This document shows, one piece after another, positions 9,157 through 17,262 of a stretch of DNA of 64,000 nucleotides. The translations under genes were made by a program, and so were the position numbers. Numbering within the stretch: the stretch's first letter is position 1; every line of letters starts with the position of its first letter. This DNA comes from Candidatus Cottocaccamicrobium excrementipullorum (GTDB lineage: Bacteria; Bacillota; Clostridia; Lachnospirales; Lachnospiraceae): positions 62,001 through 126,000 of the forward strand of contig DVFL01000009.1 in NCBI GenBank assembly GCA_018713255.1, in the 5' to 3' direction. The notes beneath the pieces are model-generated. The model was not told the origin of the DNA, searched no databases, and worked only from the letters and a program-made list of their open reading frames with translations.

Positions 9157-12100
9157 ATGGAGATACAGAAACATTGGAGAAGCCCGGAAGCCATTTACCG
9201 CTCTTTCCCATTCTGGGCGTGGAATGGGAAATTAGATCAAGAAGAGCTTGTCCGGCAGGTAAGACAGATGAAAGAGGCTGGTACGGGCGGATTTTTTATT
9301 CACTCCCGAGAGGGGCTCGAGACGGAATATATGGGGCCGGAATGGATGGAATGCGTAAAAGCAGTGGTTCAGGAAGCGAAGCGTCTGGGCATGTATGCCT
9401 GGCTGTATGATGAGGACCGTTTTCCTTCCGGAACAGCTGGAGGAGAGGTTACGGCCTGCGGGGATGAATTCCGCTGCAAGGGCCTGACCATGGAAGTGGC
9501 AGAGCCTCAGCAGTACAAGGAGATTTATCAGAAGGAGATTCAGGGGCGAAAAGAATTTCGTGATGATCAAAATGGAATTCTGGCTGTTTTCAGAGCGGAG
9601 ATAGAAGGAGAAAGAATGCTTTCTTTCCAGCGTCTGGCCATGAAAGAGGAAGAAGTGCTGGGAGAAAAAGAGGTGCTTTTGGTAATCCGGCTGGAAGTTT
9701 CGGCTCCCAGCGAGTGGTTTAATCATCAGGCGCCGCCGGATAATTTGAATCCTCGGTGTGTGAAAAAGTTTATTGAGCTGACCCACGAAAAATATAAGGC
9801 GGCAGTGGGTGAAGAGTTTGGAAAAACAATTCCTGGCATATTTACAGATGAACCAAGCCTTCATGACCGGCATGCTTATTTCGGGGAAAATAAGGCCTGG
9901 ATTCCCTGGACTTACGGAATGGGAGATTACTATAGAGAGCAGAATGGCTACGATTTTCTGGATGTGATTCCCTGGATGTATTTTCAGGGAGAAGGAGCGA
10001 AGAAAGCTCGAGGGGATTACTGGAGAACCATAGCCAGGCGTTATGGGGAGGCGTATTTTAAGACCATAAGCCAGTGGTGCAGCCAAAACAATCTCCTGTT
10101 TACCGGCCATTTCCTTCAGGAGGATAAGATGGGGCTGGCGGTGCGGGTGAATGGGGCGGTGATGCCCAACTATCAGTACCAGCATGTGCCGGGAATCGAT
10201 ATGCTGTGTGAGCAGACCGGGGAATATATGACGGTAAAGCAGTGTACCAGCGTAGCCTCTCAGCTGGGGAAAAAGATGGTGATTTCCGAGATGTACGGCT
10301 GTACCGGCTGGGATTTTACCTTTGAGGGACAAAAATGGATGGGAGATTGGCAGTTTGTGCTGGGAGTAAATCGAAGATGCCAGCATCTGGCACTGTACAG
10401 CCTGCGGGGATGCCGGAAACGGGATTATCCTCCTTCCTTTAATTACAATACGAATTGGTGGAACTGCAATCAATGGATGGAGGATTATTTTGCCCGGCTT
10501 TCAATGGTGTTAGAGCAGGGGGAAGCCGTCAGGGATATTCTCCTTCTTCATCCAGTCAGCACTGTGTGGAGCCGTCTTGGAGTAAGTCCGTGGGGAAATC
10601 CCGTCAGAAGAAAGGAGAGGGATGTTCCGGAGCTGAATCAGTATGGAGAGAGGTTCAATCAGCTGATTCAAGAACTTGTGCGGGAACATTTAGATCTGGA
10701 TTTAGGGGATGAGCTTCTTATTGAGCAGTACGGATCTGTCAATCAGGGAAAATTTTGCATCGGCGCCATGAATTATTCGGCGGTGGTTATTCCGCCGGAT
10801 ATGGATTCTATGCTGGAAAGCACCAGAAGCCTTTTGCTTGCGTTCCTGAAACAGGGAGGAATGATTCTGGAAATGAAGTCTAGTTCTGGGGAGCGTTCTT
10901 TTCCCTTCCGGGACAGTTTAATTTGTCAAGGACAGGAAGGACAGGTTGTGACGGCGGAGGATATTCGGGAAACCGTGAAGTCTCTCCGGAAATTCCAGAG
11001 AGTTTTTCTGCAGAATGGAGAGGGAGAAGAGTGCCGGGATGTGCTGTACCAGCTGAGAAAGCTGCCGGAAGGATACCTTTTGTTCCTTGTCAATAATAAC
11101 CGGGATAAGGCGGCAGAGGGGGAGCTGTTCTTTTCGTTAGCGGCAGTGCCGGAGGAGCTTGATGTTTTGGAGGGAGGGGAGTGTAAGGTACCTCCGTATC
11201 AGAACAGTGCAGATGGTCTGAGAATGCAGGTTCATCTGGGGAAAACCGGATCTGCCCTGTATCGGTTAAAGCCCTGCAGAGCAGACCTTCATGCGCCGGC
11301 GGGCGACGCGCCAGCGATTCCGCAAAAGTCTGGCGGCGCATTGGGCATCCCTGAATGCATGCCGCCTATTCAGCGGCAGACTTTCAGAGTAAACCGAACG
11401 GTTTTATCCGGACCATTTCCTTATCGGCTGGATCATCCTAATGTGCTGCCTCTGGATATGTGCCGTTTTCGTTTGGACGGCGGAGAGTGGTCCGAAGAGA
11501 TGGAAGTATGGCAGGCGCAGAAACTTGTGAGAGAGAAATTAGGCATGAGGCAGATCAATCATAACGGTATAGAACAGAGGTACCGGTGGGTGAGAAAGCC
11601 CCATCCCCAGGACGGACACAGACTGGAAATGACATTTGCTTTTTGGTCAGAGATGGAAATTGCTGAGGTGAAGGCGGCGGTGGAATGCCTGGAGGAATTT
11701 GCTTTGCAGGTAAATGGTTCGCCCCTTAGAAGTGAAAATTCGGCGGCAGACTCAACGTCATGGTTTTTAGATCGCTCCTTTCAGACTACGGATTCATTTG
11801 GCATCTGCCGCGGAGAAAATCAGATCATGCTTTCTTGTGATTATCGGAATCATATGGAGCTGGAAAATATCTATCTTCTGGGCGGATTCTGCGTCAATCC
11901 AGACCGCAGTCTGGGGAAACTTCCAGAGCGCTTTCCTTGTGGAGACTGGACGAAAGCAGGCTTAAAACATTACTGCGGCAGCGTATCGATGATCATGGAA
12001 TATTGCTGGACAGGAGAAAATCCTCAGGTTTATTTAACCCTTCCTCCTGCAAAAGGAGTATGTTTAAAGCTTCGGATCAATCAGGAGGAGAAAATCCTGT

Positions 12101-12345
12101 TTACGGATTTTCATCGCGACTTTCCCATCGGCCAATATCTGAATCCAGGCAGAAATCAGATCGAAGTAGAAGTGGTGGGAAGCCCGAGAAATATGATGGG
12201 ACCGTTCCATTTGAAACAAAAACCTTATAACACTCATGATGCCAGCTTTTGTCCGGAGCCGGAGGAATATTCATCCGCATATCTGCTGACGCCTTATGGC
12301 ATGATGGGGGAAGTGGAAATCAGGGAAGTGGAAGAAGGCGAATGA
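9157..12345 (+). CDS. Large GH106-like glycosyl hydrolase (alpha-L-rhamnosidase-type family)
   Basis: A 1062-residue protein without a signal peptide. The N-terminus (FPFWAWNGKLDQEELVRQV, then GTGGFFIHSREGLETEYM and WLYDEDRFPSGTAGG) and the middle (GIFTDEPS, VISEMYGCTGWDFTF, then the paired-Trp segment NTNWWNCNQWMEDYFARLS) follow the pattern of GH106 and relatives: a TIM barrel followed by beta-sandwich domains. Characterised GH106 members remove terminal alpha-L-rhamnose. In this operon an exo-acting deoxyhexosidase is a reasonable inference. Residues about 711-746 (APAGDAPAIPQKSGG and on) are encoded by a dispersed palindromic repeat lying in frame (11286-11393), giving a Pro/Ala/Gly-rich insert between domains. 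Substrate and activity are unproven. Confidence 0.82.
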   Translation: MEIQKHWRSPEAIYRSFPFWAWNGKLDQEELVRQVRQMKEAGTGGFFIHSREGLETEYMGPEWMECVKAVVQEAKRLGMYAWLYDEDRFPSGTAGGEVTACGDEFRCKGLTMEVAEPQQYKEIYQKEIQGRKEFRDDQNGILAVFRAEIEGERMLSFQRLAMKEEEVLGEKEVLLVIRLEVSAPSEWFNHQAPPDNLNPRCVKKFIELTHEKYKAAVGEEFGKTIPGIFTDEPSLHDRHAYFGENKAWIPWTYGMGDYYREQNGYDFLDVIPWMYFQGEGAKKARGDYWRTIARRYGEAYFKTISQWCSQNNLLFTGHFLQEDKMGLAVRVNGAVMPNYQYQHVPGIDMLCEQTGEYMTVKQCTSVASQLGKKMVISEMYGCTGWDFTFEGQKWMGDWQFVLGVNRRCQHLALYSLRGCRKRDYPPSFNYNTNWWNCNQWMEDYFARLSMVLEQGEAVRDILLLHPVSTVWSRLGVSPWGNPVRRKERDVPELNQYGERFNQLIQELVREHLDLDLGDELLIEQYGSVNQGKFCIGAMNYSAVVIPPDMDSMLESTRSLLLAFLKQGGMILEMKSSSGERSFPFRDSLICQGQEGQVVTAEDIRETVKSLRKFQRVFLQNGEGEECRDVLYQLRKLPEGYLLFLVNNNRDKAAEGELFFSLAAVPEELDVLEGGECKVPPYQNSADGLRMQVHLGKTGSALYRLKPCRADLHAPAGDAPAIPQKSGGALGIPECMPPIQRQTFRVNRTVLSGPFPYRLDHPNVLPLDMCRFRLDGGEWSEEMEVWQAQKLVREKLGMRQINHNGIEQRYRWVRKPHPQDGHRLEMTFAFWSEMEIAEVKAAVECLEEFALQVNGSPLRSENSAADSTSWFLDRSFQTTDSFGICRGENQIMLSCDYRNHMELENIYLLGGFCVNPDRSLGKLPERFPCGDWTKAGLKHYCGSVSMIMEYCWTGENPQVYLTLPPAKGVCLKLRINQEEKILFTDFHRDFPIGQYLNPGRNQIEVEVVGSPRNMMGPFHLKQKPYNTHDASFCPEPEEYSSAYLLTPYGMMGEVEIREVEEGE
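11286..11393 (+). repeat. Palindromic dispersed repeat, copy A, in frame inside the GH106-like gene
   Basis: This stretch matches 54274-54382 at about five in six positions by eye, including shared blocks ATGCGCCGGCGG, CTGGCGGCGCATT, GGCATCCCTGAAT and ATGCCGCCTA. It has the same foldable layout: an outer stem ATGCGCC/GGCGCAT and a second hairpin TGCCGC/GCGGCA. The reading frame stays open throughout and adds about 36 residues to the host protein. Confidence 0.85.
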
Positions 12346-12384
12346 CGCCATAAACTGCGGAAAAGACAAATAGGAGAGAAGAGT

Positions 12385-13308
12385 ATGGAAGATAGATTCC
12401 CAAATGGCGAATATCCGGTCATGCTGACACCGTTTACGGATAAAAATGAAGTTGATTATGAAGCGTTGGAGAAGCTGGTAGACTGGTATATTCAGAACGG
12501 AGTGGCTGGATTGTTTGCAGACTGCCAGTCCAGCGAGATGTTTTATCTGACGCTGAAGGAACGGGTGGAGATCGCCAAAGCAGTAAAAAAATTTGCGGCA
12601 GGAAGAGTGCCTGTAGTAGCATCAGGACATATATCGGACAGATTGGAAGATCAGGTGGAAGAATTAACGGCCATTGCAGAGACGGGAGTTGATGCGGTGA
12701 TCCTTCTGACTAACCGGCTGGCAAAGAAGGAGAGCAGTGAAGAAGAGTGGCTGGAGCATTTAAAAGAACTGTTGTCCAGGCTTCCTGGAGAGATTCCTCT
12801 GGGATTTTATGAGTGTCCGTATCCCTATAAGCGAATTATCAGTGTGGAAAATTTGAAGTGGTGCGCAGATTCTGGCCGATTTTATTTTATTAAAGATACC
12901 AGCTGCGATCTGCAGTGCATCAAAGGGAAGATGGAGGTGATAAAGGGAAGCCAGTTGAAATTATATAATGCAAATACCTCCACCCTTCTGGAATCTTTGA
13001 ACATGGGAGCCGCCGGGTTCAGCGGCGTTATGGCGAATTTTCATCCCCAGCTGTATGCATGGCTTTGCAGGAACTTTGACCGTCAGCCAGAGAGAGCCAG
13101 ACTGCTGGCAGATTTCCTGACGGTGGCTTCGCTGATTGAGCGGCAGGTATACCCGGTAAATGCCAAATACTATCAGAAGATGGTGGGAAATTTTAATTCC
13201 ATCCAGACCAGATCGAAAGACGCCGGGCTCCTGAATGAGACTGGTATGCTGGAGGTAGAGCAGTTAGCTCGGCTTCAGGACTATTTTATCGAATTGTACA
13301 GCCGGTAA
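12385..13308 (+). CDS. Dihydrodipicolinate synthase/N-acetylneuraminate lyase family aldolase
   Basis: A 307-residue class I aldolase of the DapA/NanA superfamily. The Schiff-base lysine is Lys170 in FYFIKDTSC and the active-site tyrosine is Tyr142 in GFYECPYPYKR. The TIM barrel is of normal length. Members split or form pyruvate-containing sugar acids: Neu5Ac, 2-keto-3-deoxy sugar acids or dihydrodipicolinate. Placed between a sialidase-like/GH106-like pair and L-fucose isomerase, a catabolic role (2-keto-3-deoxy-sugar acid or sialic acid cleavage) is more likely than lysine synthesis. The start has an AGGAGA site. Exact substrate cannot be assigned. Confidence 0.87.
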   Translation: MEDRFPNGEYPVMLTPFTDKNEVDYEALEKLVDWYIQNGVAGLFADCQSSEMFYLTLKERVEIAKAVKKFAAGRVPVVASGHISDRLEDQVEELTAIAETGVDAVILLTNRLAKKESSEEEWLEHLKELLSRLPGEIPLGFYECPYPYKRIISVENLKWCADSGRFYFIKDTSCDLQCIKGKMEVIKGSQLKLYNANTSTLLESLNMGAAGFSGVMANFHPQLYAWLCRNFDRQPERARLLADFLTVASLIERQVYPVNAKYYQKMVGNFNSIQTRSKDAGLLNETGMLEVEQLARLQDYFIELYSR

Positions 13309-13401
13309 ATCAGAGAATTGACTTAATTTTGCCTGGATGTGGGCAAAAGGATGAGAAAAATGAAAAGGTAAAATGAGAAGAAAGGAAAGAGAGGCGTTTG
13401 T

Positions 13402-15195
13402 ATGGCAGGGTGGAAAGAAAATGTGCCGCACCCGGTAATCGGCATTCGTCCCATTATTGATGGGCGGAAAGGCATTCTGGATGTGAGAGGTTCTCTGGAA
13501 GAACAGACCATGGGAATGGCCCAGGCGGCAAAGACGCTGTTGGAGGAAAATCTCCGATATTCAGACGGTGAGCCGGTGCAGGTGATTGTGGCAGATACTA
13601 CCATCGGCGGCGTGGCAGAAAGTGCTGCCTGTGCGAAAAAATTTAAACACGCAGGAGTTGATATTACGATATCGGTAACGCCTTGCTGGTGTTACGGATC
13701 AGAAACCATGGATATGGATCCGATGACCATTAAGGCAGTATGGGGACTGAATGCCACTGAAAGGCCAGGAGCGGTTTATCTGGCTTCTGTACTGGCGGCA
13801 TATGGAAGAAAGGGACTTCCGGCTTTTGGCATCTATGGGAAGGATGTTCAGGAGGCTGATGAAGAAAGAATTCCCGAGGACGTACAGGAGAAGCTGCTTC
13901 GCTTTGGGCGTGCTGCAGTGGCAGCGGCATCTATGCGGGGAAAATCTTACCTTCAGATTGGCGGCGCCTGCATGGGAATCTCCGGTTCCTTCATTGATCC
14001 AGACTTTTTCGAGGAATATCTGGGAATGCGGGTGGAATCGGTGGACGAGGTGGAGATTCAGAGGCGGATCAAGCTGGAAATTTATGACCACGAAGAATAT
14101 GAGAGGGCGATTGCCTGGACCAGAGAACACTGCAGAGAAGGATTCGACAAGAATCCGGATTACGCCAGACATACTAGAGAGCAGAAGGATGAGAACTGGG
14201 AATTTACAGTAAAATGCGCATTAATTATCCGTGACTTGATGGAGGGAAATGACAGGCTTCCTGAAGGCTGTTCAGAGGAAGCGATGGGACATAATGCCCT
14301 GGCGGCCGGTTTTCAGGGACAGCGGCAGTGGACAGATTTCCTGCCAAATACGGATTTCCCGGAAGCTATCTTAAATTCTTCCTTCGACTGGAACGGCCCA
14401 AGAGCCCCTTATATTCTGGCAACAGAAAATGATTCCTTAAATGGAGCGTCCATGCTTTTGCTCAAGCTTCTCACAAACCGAGCCCAGATGTTTGCTGATG
14501 TGCGGACCTGCTGGTCTGCAGAGGCGGTGGAGAGAGTCACCGGCTATCAGCTGGAGGGACATGCAAAAGAAGCCGGAGGATTTATCCATCTGATTAATTC
14601 AGGAGCTTGCTGTCTGGATGCCAGCGGAGCGGCGAAGGACCAGGATGGAAAGGGAGCAATCAAGCCTTTCTGGGAAATGACGGAGAAAGATATGGAAGCC
14701 TGCCTTAAGGCGACTGAATGGTGTGAAGCAGATTTGGGGTATTTCCGAGGGGGCGGTTATTCTGCACGGTTTGAGACTAGGACGGAGATGCCTATGACGA
14801 TGATCAGGCTGAATATTGTCAAAGGTGTTGGCCCAGTCGTGCAGATTGCAGAAGGCTGGAGCGTAAACCTTCCTGAAAAAGTGTCTGACACCCTGTGGAA
14901 GCGCACGGATTATACCTGGCCGTGCACCTGGTTTACTCCAAGAGTAACGGGAAAGCTTTCCTTTGCCAATGCTTATGAGATGATGAACAGCTGGGGCGCC
15001 AATCACGGAGCAATCAGTTATGGTCATGTGGGAGCTGATTTAATTACCCTTTGTTCCATGCTGCGCATTCCTGTTTGTATGCACAATGTGCCGGAGGAAA
15101 AGATATTCCGTCCGGCTTGCTGGAAGGCTTACGGCATGGATGTGGAAGGACAGGACTACCGGGCATGTGCGGCTTATGGCCCTCTTTATCGGTAG
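13402..15195 (+). CDS. fucI: L-fucose isomerase
   Basis: A 597-residue cytoplasmic enzyme that interconverts L-fucose and L-fuculose with Mn2+, the first step of fucose use. The segment [20 protein letters not shown], then SSFDWNG and [14 protein letters not shown], is nearly the same as in characterised FucI and includes the metal-binding Glu and Asp. The N-terminal GIRPIIDGR and the [14 protein letters not shown] segment also fit. Length equals that of the enterobacterial enzyme. It is the last gene of the transporter/glycosidase operon and is followed by a strong terminator shared with the opposing gene. Fuculokinase and fuculose-phosphate aldolase are not in the window. D-arabinose is a known alternative substrate. 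Confidence 0.95.
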   Translation: MAGWKENVPHPVIGIRPIIDGRKGILDVRGSLEEQTMGMAQAAKTLLEENLRYSDGEPVQVIVADTTIGGVAESAACAKKFKHAGVDITISVTPCWCYGSETMDMDPMTIKAVWGLNATERPGAVYLASVLAAYGRKGLPAFGIYGKDVQEADEERIPEDVQEKLLRFGRAAVAAASMRGKSYLQIGGACMGISGSFIDPDFFEEYLGMRVESVDEVEIQRRIKLEIYDHEEYERAIAWTREHCREGFDKNPDYARHTREQKDENWEFTVKCALIIRDLMEGNDRLPEGCSEEAMGHNALAAGFQGQRQWTDFLPNTDFPEAILNSSFDWNGPRAPYILATENDSLNGASMLLLKLLTNRAQMFADVRTCWSAEAVERVTGYQLEGHAKEAGGFIHLINSGACCLDASGAAKDQDGKGAIKPFWEMTEKDMEACLKATEWCEADLGYFRGGGYSARFETRTEMPMTMIRLNIVKGVGPVVQIAEGWSVNLPEKVSDTLWKRTDYTWPCTWFTPRVTGKLSFANAYEMMNSWGANHGAISYGHVGADLITLCSMLRIPVCMHNVPEEKIFRPACWKAYGMDVEGQDYRACAAYGPLYR

Positions 15196-15221
15196 GATAA
15201 GCGAGCGTTAGAATTGAAAAG

Positions 15222-15266
15222 TTAAGGGCGGCTTCACCCCTCCAAAAGAGGAATAAGCCGCCCTAA
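15222..15266. terminator. Bidirectional terminator between fucI and the opposing PLP-fold gene
   Basis: TTAAGGGCGGCTT pairs with AAGCCGCCCTAA around a 20-base loop. On the + strand it is followed by AATAATTT; on the - strand by CTTTTC. It overlaps the last codons of the - strand gene, which ends at 15234. Confidence 0.85.
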
Positions 15267-16238
15267 AATAATTTCCATATCTTCTGCGGTATAACGTTGG
15301 TCTATGGGCAGAGGAAGAATATTTTCTGCCATTTCGTTTTCTTCTGCTCTGTCATTTACTTCAGGCCAGAGACATGGAACGTATACTTTTTGTTCAATCA
15401 TTTTTTGACGAAGGATTTTTCCCTTGGGCAGGGATTCACCAGGCCAAAAGGGATAGGCATAAGGGCCGGGAATATCTGGCAGCCTTAACCGGTTGAAGGA
15501 TCTTAGACGCTGATTCAAAAAATGGAAATTCTGGGTTCTCCGTTTCTGGGCGGTATGGTAATCGATTGCCCGGAGGAGATTGTGGGTAAGAGGGGACATT
15601 CGTTTCACCGGTTCCTGGGAGAAAATTTCATTATTTTCCGCGTATTCTTGATAAAAATCTGAGGCGGCGCCTTCATATCGCCCCAGAAGAAAATGCATTC
15701 GGTCATGAGAAGAGTCCAGGGGAAGAGCCTGATATTGGGTGCAGAGTTCAAGGGCCTCAGCTTTTCCCGTTTCGGACAGGCTGAGCGACAGGTAGGCCCC
15801 GTCTGGGACGCCGAAAAATTTTCGGCAGCTGTAGAGCGTGTCCACCTCCGCCAGCGGTTTTCGAAAGAATGCATGGGTGTAGTCTGCGATCATTAAGGGA
15901 TAGTTTTTATGAATGGCCTGGATTTCTTCATCATCAAGGATACCGTAGAGATTCACCAGATACAGCCATCGGCCCTCCTCAGGTATTTCTTTTGGAGGCA
16001 GGATGGGACGCAGATCCGGGCCGGTGGAATAGTATTTCCAGCGGATGCCTTCTGCCTCGCAGGCCTGACGGACGGTGCTGCAGCAGAAAGATGGGATCAG
16101 CAGCTCCTTGATTTGGCGGACCTGGATGAAAAAGCGGAGAGCAGTTCTTCCGCTGTTTAATGCCAGAATAGATGGCCCTTCATAATATTCTTGTCCTGAA
16201 TAAGAATCCAGCTGAATGTAACCGCCGTATTCGTTCAT
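15234..16238 (-). CDS. Degenerate DegT-like PLP-fold aminotransferase family protein
   Basis: A 334-residue protein with the outline of fold-type I PLP enzymes: ALNSGRTALRFFI at residues 26-38 (cofactor phosphate region), an Asp in MIADYTHAFF (Asp119) at the position that contacts the pyridine nitrogen, and Lys140 in SCRKFFGVPDGA as the probable Schiff-base lysine. Overall similarity to classical DegT/DnrJ sugar aminotransferases is weak. The gene is transcribed after a WbqC-like gene, an association that suggests modification of a surface sugar, for example by an amino or amide group. Its ribosome site is AAAGGAG. Substrate unknown; a structural or non-catalytic role cannot be excluded. Confidence 0.7.
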   Translation of the reverse strand: MNEYGGYIQLDSYSGQEYYEGPSILALNSGRTALRFFIQVRQIKELLIPSFCCSTVRQACEAEGIRWKYYSTGPDLRPILPPKEIPEEGRWLYLVNLYGILDDEEIQAIHKNYPLMIADYTHAFFRKPLAEVDTLYSCRKFFGVPDGAYLSLSLSETGKAEALELCTQYQALPLDSSHDRMHFLLGRYEGAASDFYQEYAENNEIFSQEPVKRMSPLTHNLLRAIDYHTAQKRRTQNFHFLNQRLRSFNRLRLPDIPGPYAYPFWPGESLPKGKILRQKMIEQKVYVPCLWPEVNDRAEENEMAENILPLPIDQRYTAEDMEIILGRLIPLLEG

Positions 16239-16254
16239 TTTTTGCTCCTTTTTC

Positions 16255-16275
16255 GCCGGAAAGACCGGCTTTTTT
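16255..16275 (+). terminator. Small hairpin with T-run, upstream of the PLP-fold gene
   Basis: GCCGG-AAAGA-CCGGC followed by TTTTTT on the + strand. It would stop + strand (antisense) transcripts. On the - strand it precedes the ribosome site of the PLP-fold gene and may form a 5' UTR stem-loop instead. Confidence 0.45.
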
Positions 16276-16311
16276 GTTGAATTTCAGAGAATGCAGAGGA
16301 GAAGCGGCCGG

Positions 16312-17022
16312 TTAAGGCTTCAGCTGATAACGATTCAGCATTTCCTTGACATTCTCTTTTTCATTAAACATCAGCACATCTACAATAGAAAGGCCAGGGA
16401 CGAAGGGATCGCCGAACTGGGGATATTCTATTGGATCCATTTCAATGAAATAGAGGTTAAGTCCCGCTTTCTGAAACTCTTCTTGGTGATACAGTTCCCG
16501 TCCTCCCGAGGCGTTGATGTAGGTGTCCGCCTTCAGGCAGCGGCAGATATTGATGACCTTGTCCTTGCCGGCAAGCTGATTATTCTTTTCGGTAATTTGA
16601 GAAGAAATCAGGATTCGGGCAGGGATTTCCAAATATTGGCAGATTAAACGGATGGAATGTTCCAGATAAGGGGCCAGCATATCTGTGTCGTAAAGAAGAA
16701 TATCTTCCAAAAGAGGAAGGATTTCATGATACATGGGGGCTTTCTGGTAAGCCATCTGAAAGGTGGAAAGAAGTTTCTTTCCAGGATTGTAGCGAGAATC
16801 TTTCATCAGCCCCACTTCATTGATTTTTTTATTGGAACTGGCTCCCGACATAATGAGATTAAAGTATTTGGGCTGTCCTTGATACAGATACCGATTTCGG
16901 TTAATCCATCCGCCTTTAATAAAATTTACATCGTCATAAATGACAAACACATCGGTGCTGGCAATCAGCTGCCAGTATCCCAGATAAGGGAGAAAATAAG
17001 GCTGCATAATCGAAAGCTTCAT
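16312..17022 (-). CDS. WbqC-like family protein
   Basis: A 236-residue protein with the WbqC signature at the N-terminus: MKLSIMQPYFLPYLGYWQLI, then VFVIYDDVNFIKGGWINRN. Family members lie in O-antigen and capsule clusters and are thought to act in making or attaching modified amino sugars; a firm biochemical role is not established. There is no signal peptide, so it is cytoplasmic. The start has an AGGAAAGGA ribosome site. It is the first gene of a two-gene - strand unit with the PLP-fold protein, 73 bases apart. A probable -10 box is at 17079-17084. Confidence 0.9.
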   Translation of the reverse strand: MKLSIMQPYFLPYLGYWQLIASTDVFVIYDDVNFIKGGWINRNRYLYQGQPKYFNLIMSGASSNKKINEVGLMKDSRYNPGKKLLSTFQMAYQKAPMYHEILPLLEDILLYDTDMLAPYLEHSIRLICQYLEIPARILISSQITEKNNQLAGKDKVINICRCLKADTYINASGGRELYHQEEFQKAGLNLYFIEMDPIEYPQFGDPFVPGLSIVDVLMFNEKENVKEMLNRYQLKP

Positions 17023-17078
17023 GATTCAAATCCTTTCCTGATTGCTGGAACTGGCAGAACTTTGCCGGCTCCCCTCTG

Positions 17079-17084
17079 ATTATA
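17079..17084 (-). promoter_or_regulatory. Probable -10 box for the wbqC-like gene
   Basis: TATAAT on the - strand, 57 bases upstream of the start codon, in an A/T-rich patch. No convincing -35 box is seen at 16-18 bases. Confidence 0.4.
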
Positions 17085-17195
17085 TAACATTTGCGCCAGG
17101 TTTTCCACTATACTGCCGTATGTCTTCCTGGAGCGTTGACTGACGGCGCATGATGGTTTGCTTTCTGGAAGAATCGGCTGGAGTCCGGGAAAAAT

Positions 17196-17226
17196 AAAAC
17201 CACCGGCAAAATATGACGGTGGTTTT
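17196..17226 (-). terminator. Terminator of the L,D-transpeptidase gene
   Basis: AAAACCACCG pairs with CGGTGGTTTT around an 11-base loop, followed on the - strand by ATTTTT. It lies just downstream of the transpeptidase stop codon. Confidence 0.85.
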
Positions 17227-17262
17227 ATCAACTTGCTTTTCCCTTTCCCAGAGGAATAAAGT

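Noticed and set aside
9232-10473. 413-codon - strand open frame inside the GH106-like gene
   Set aside because: Antisense of a gene with clear family motifs; composition is that of a reversed coding strand.
13327-13348. Hairpin TTTTGCC/GGCAAAA upstream of fucI as a terminator or riboswitch
   Set aside because: Short A/T-rich stem with no T-run and no conserved structure; probably chance.
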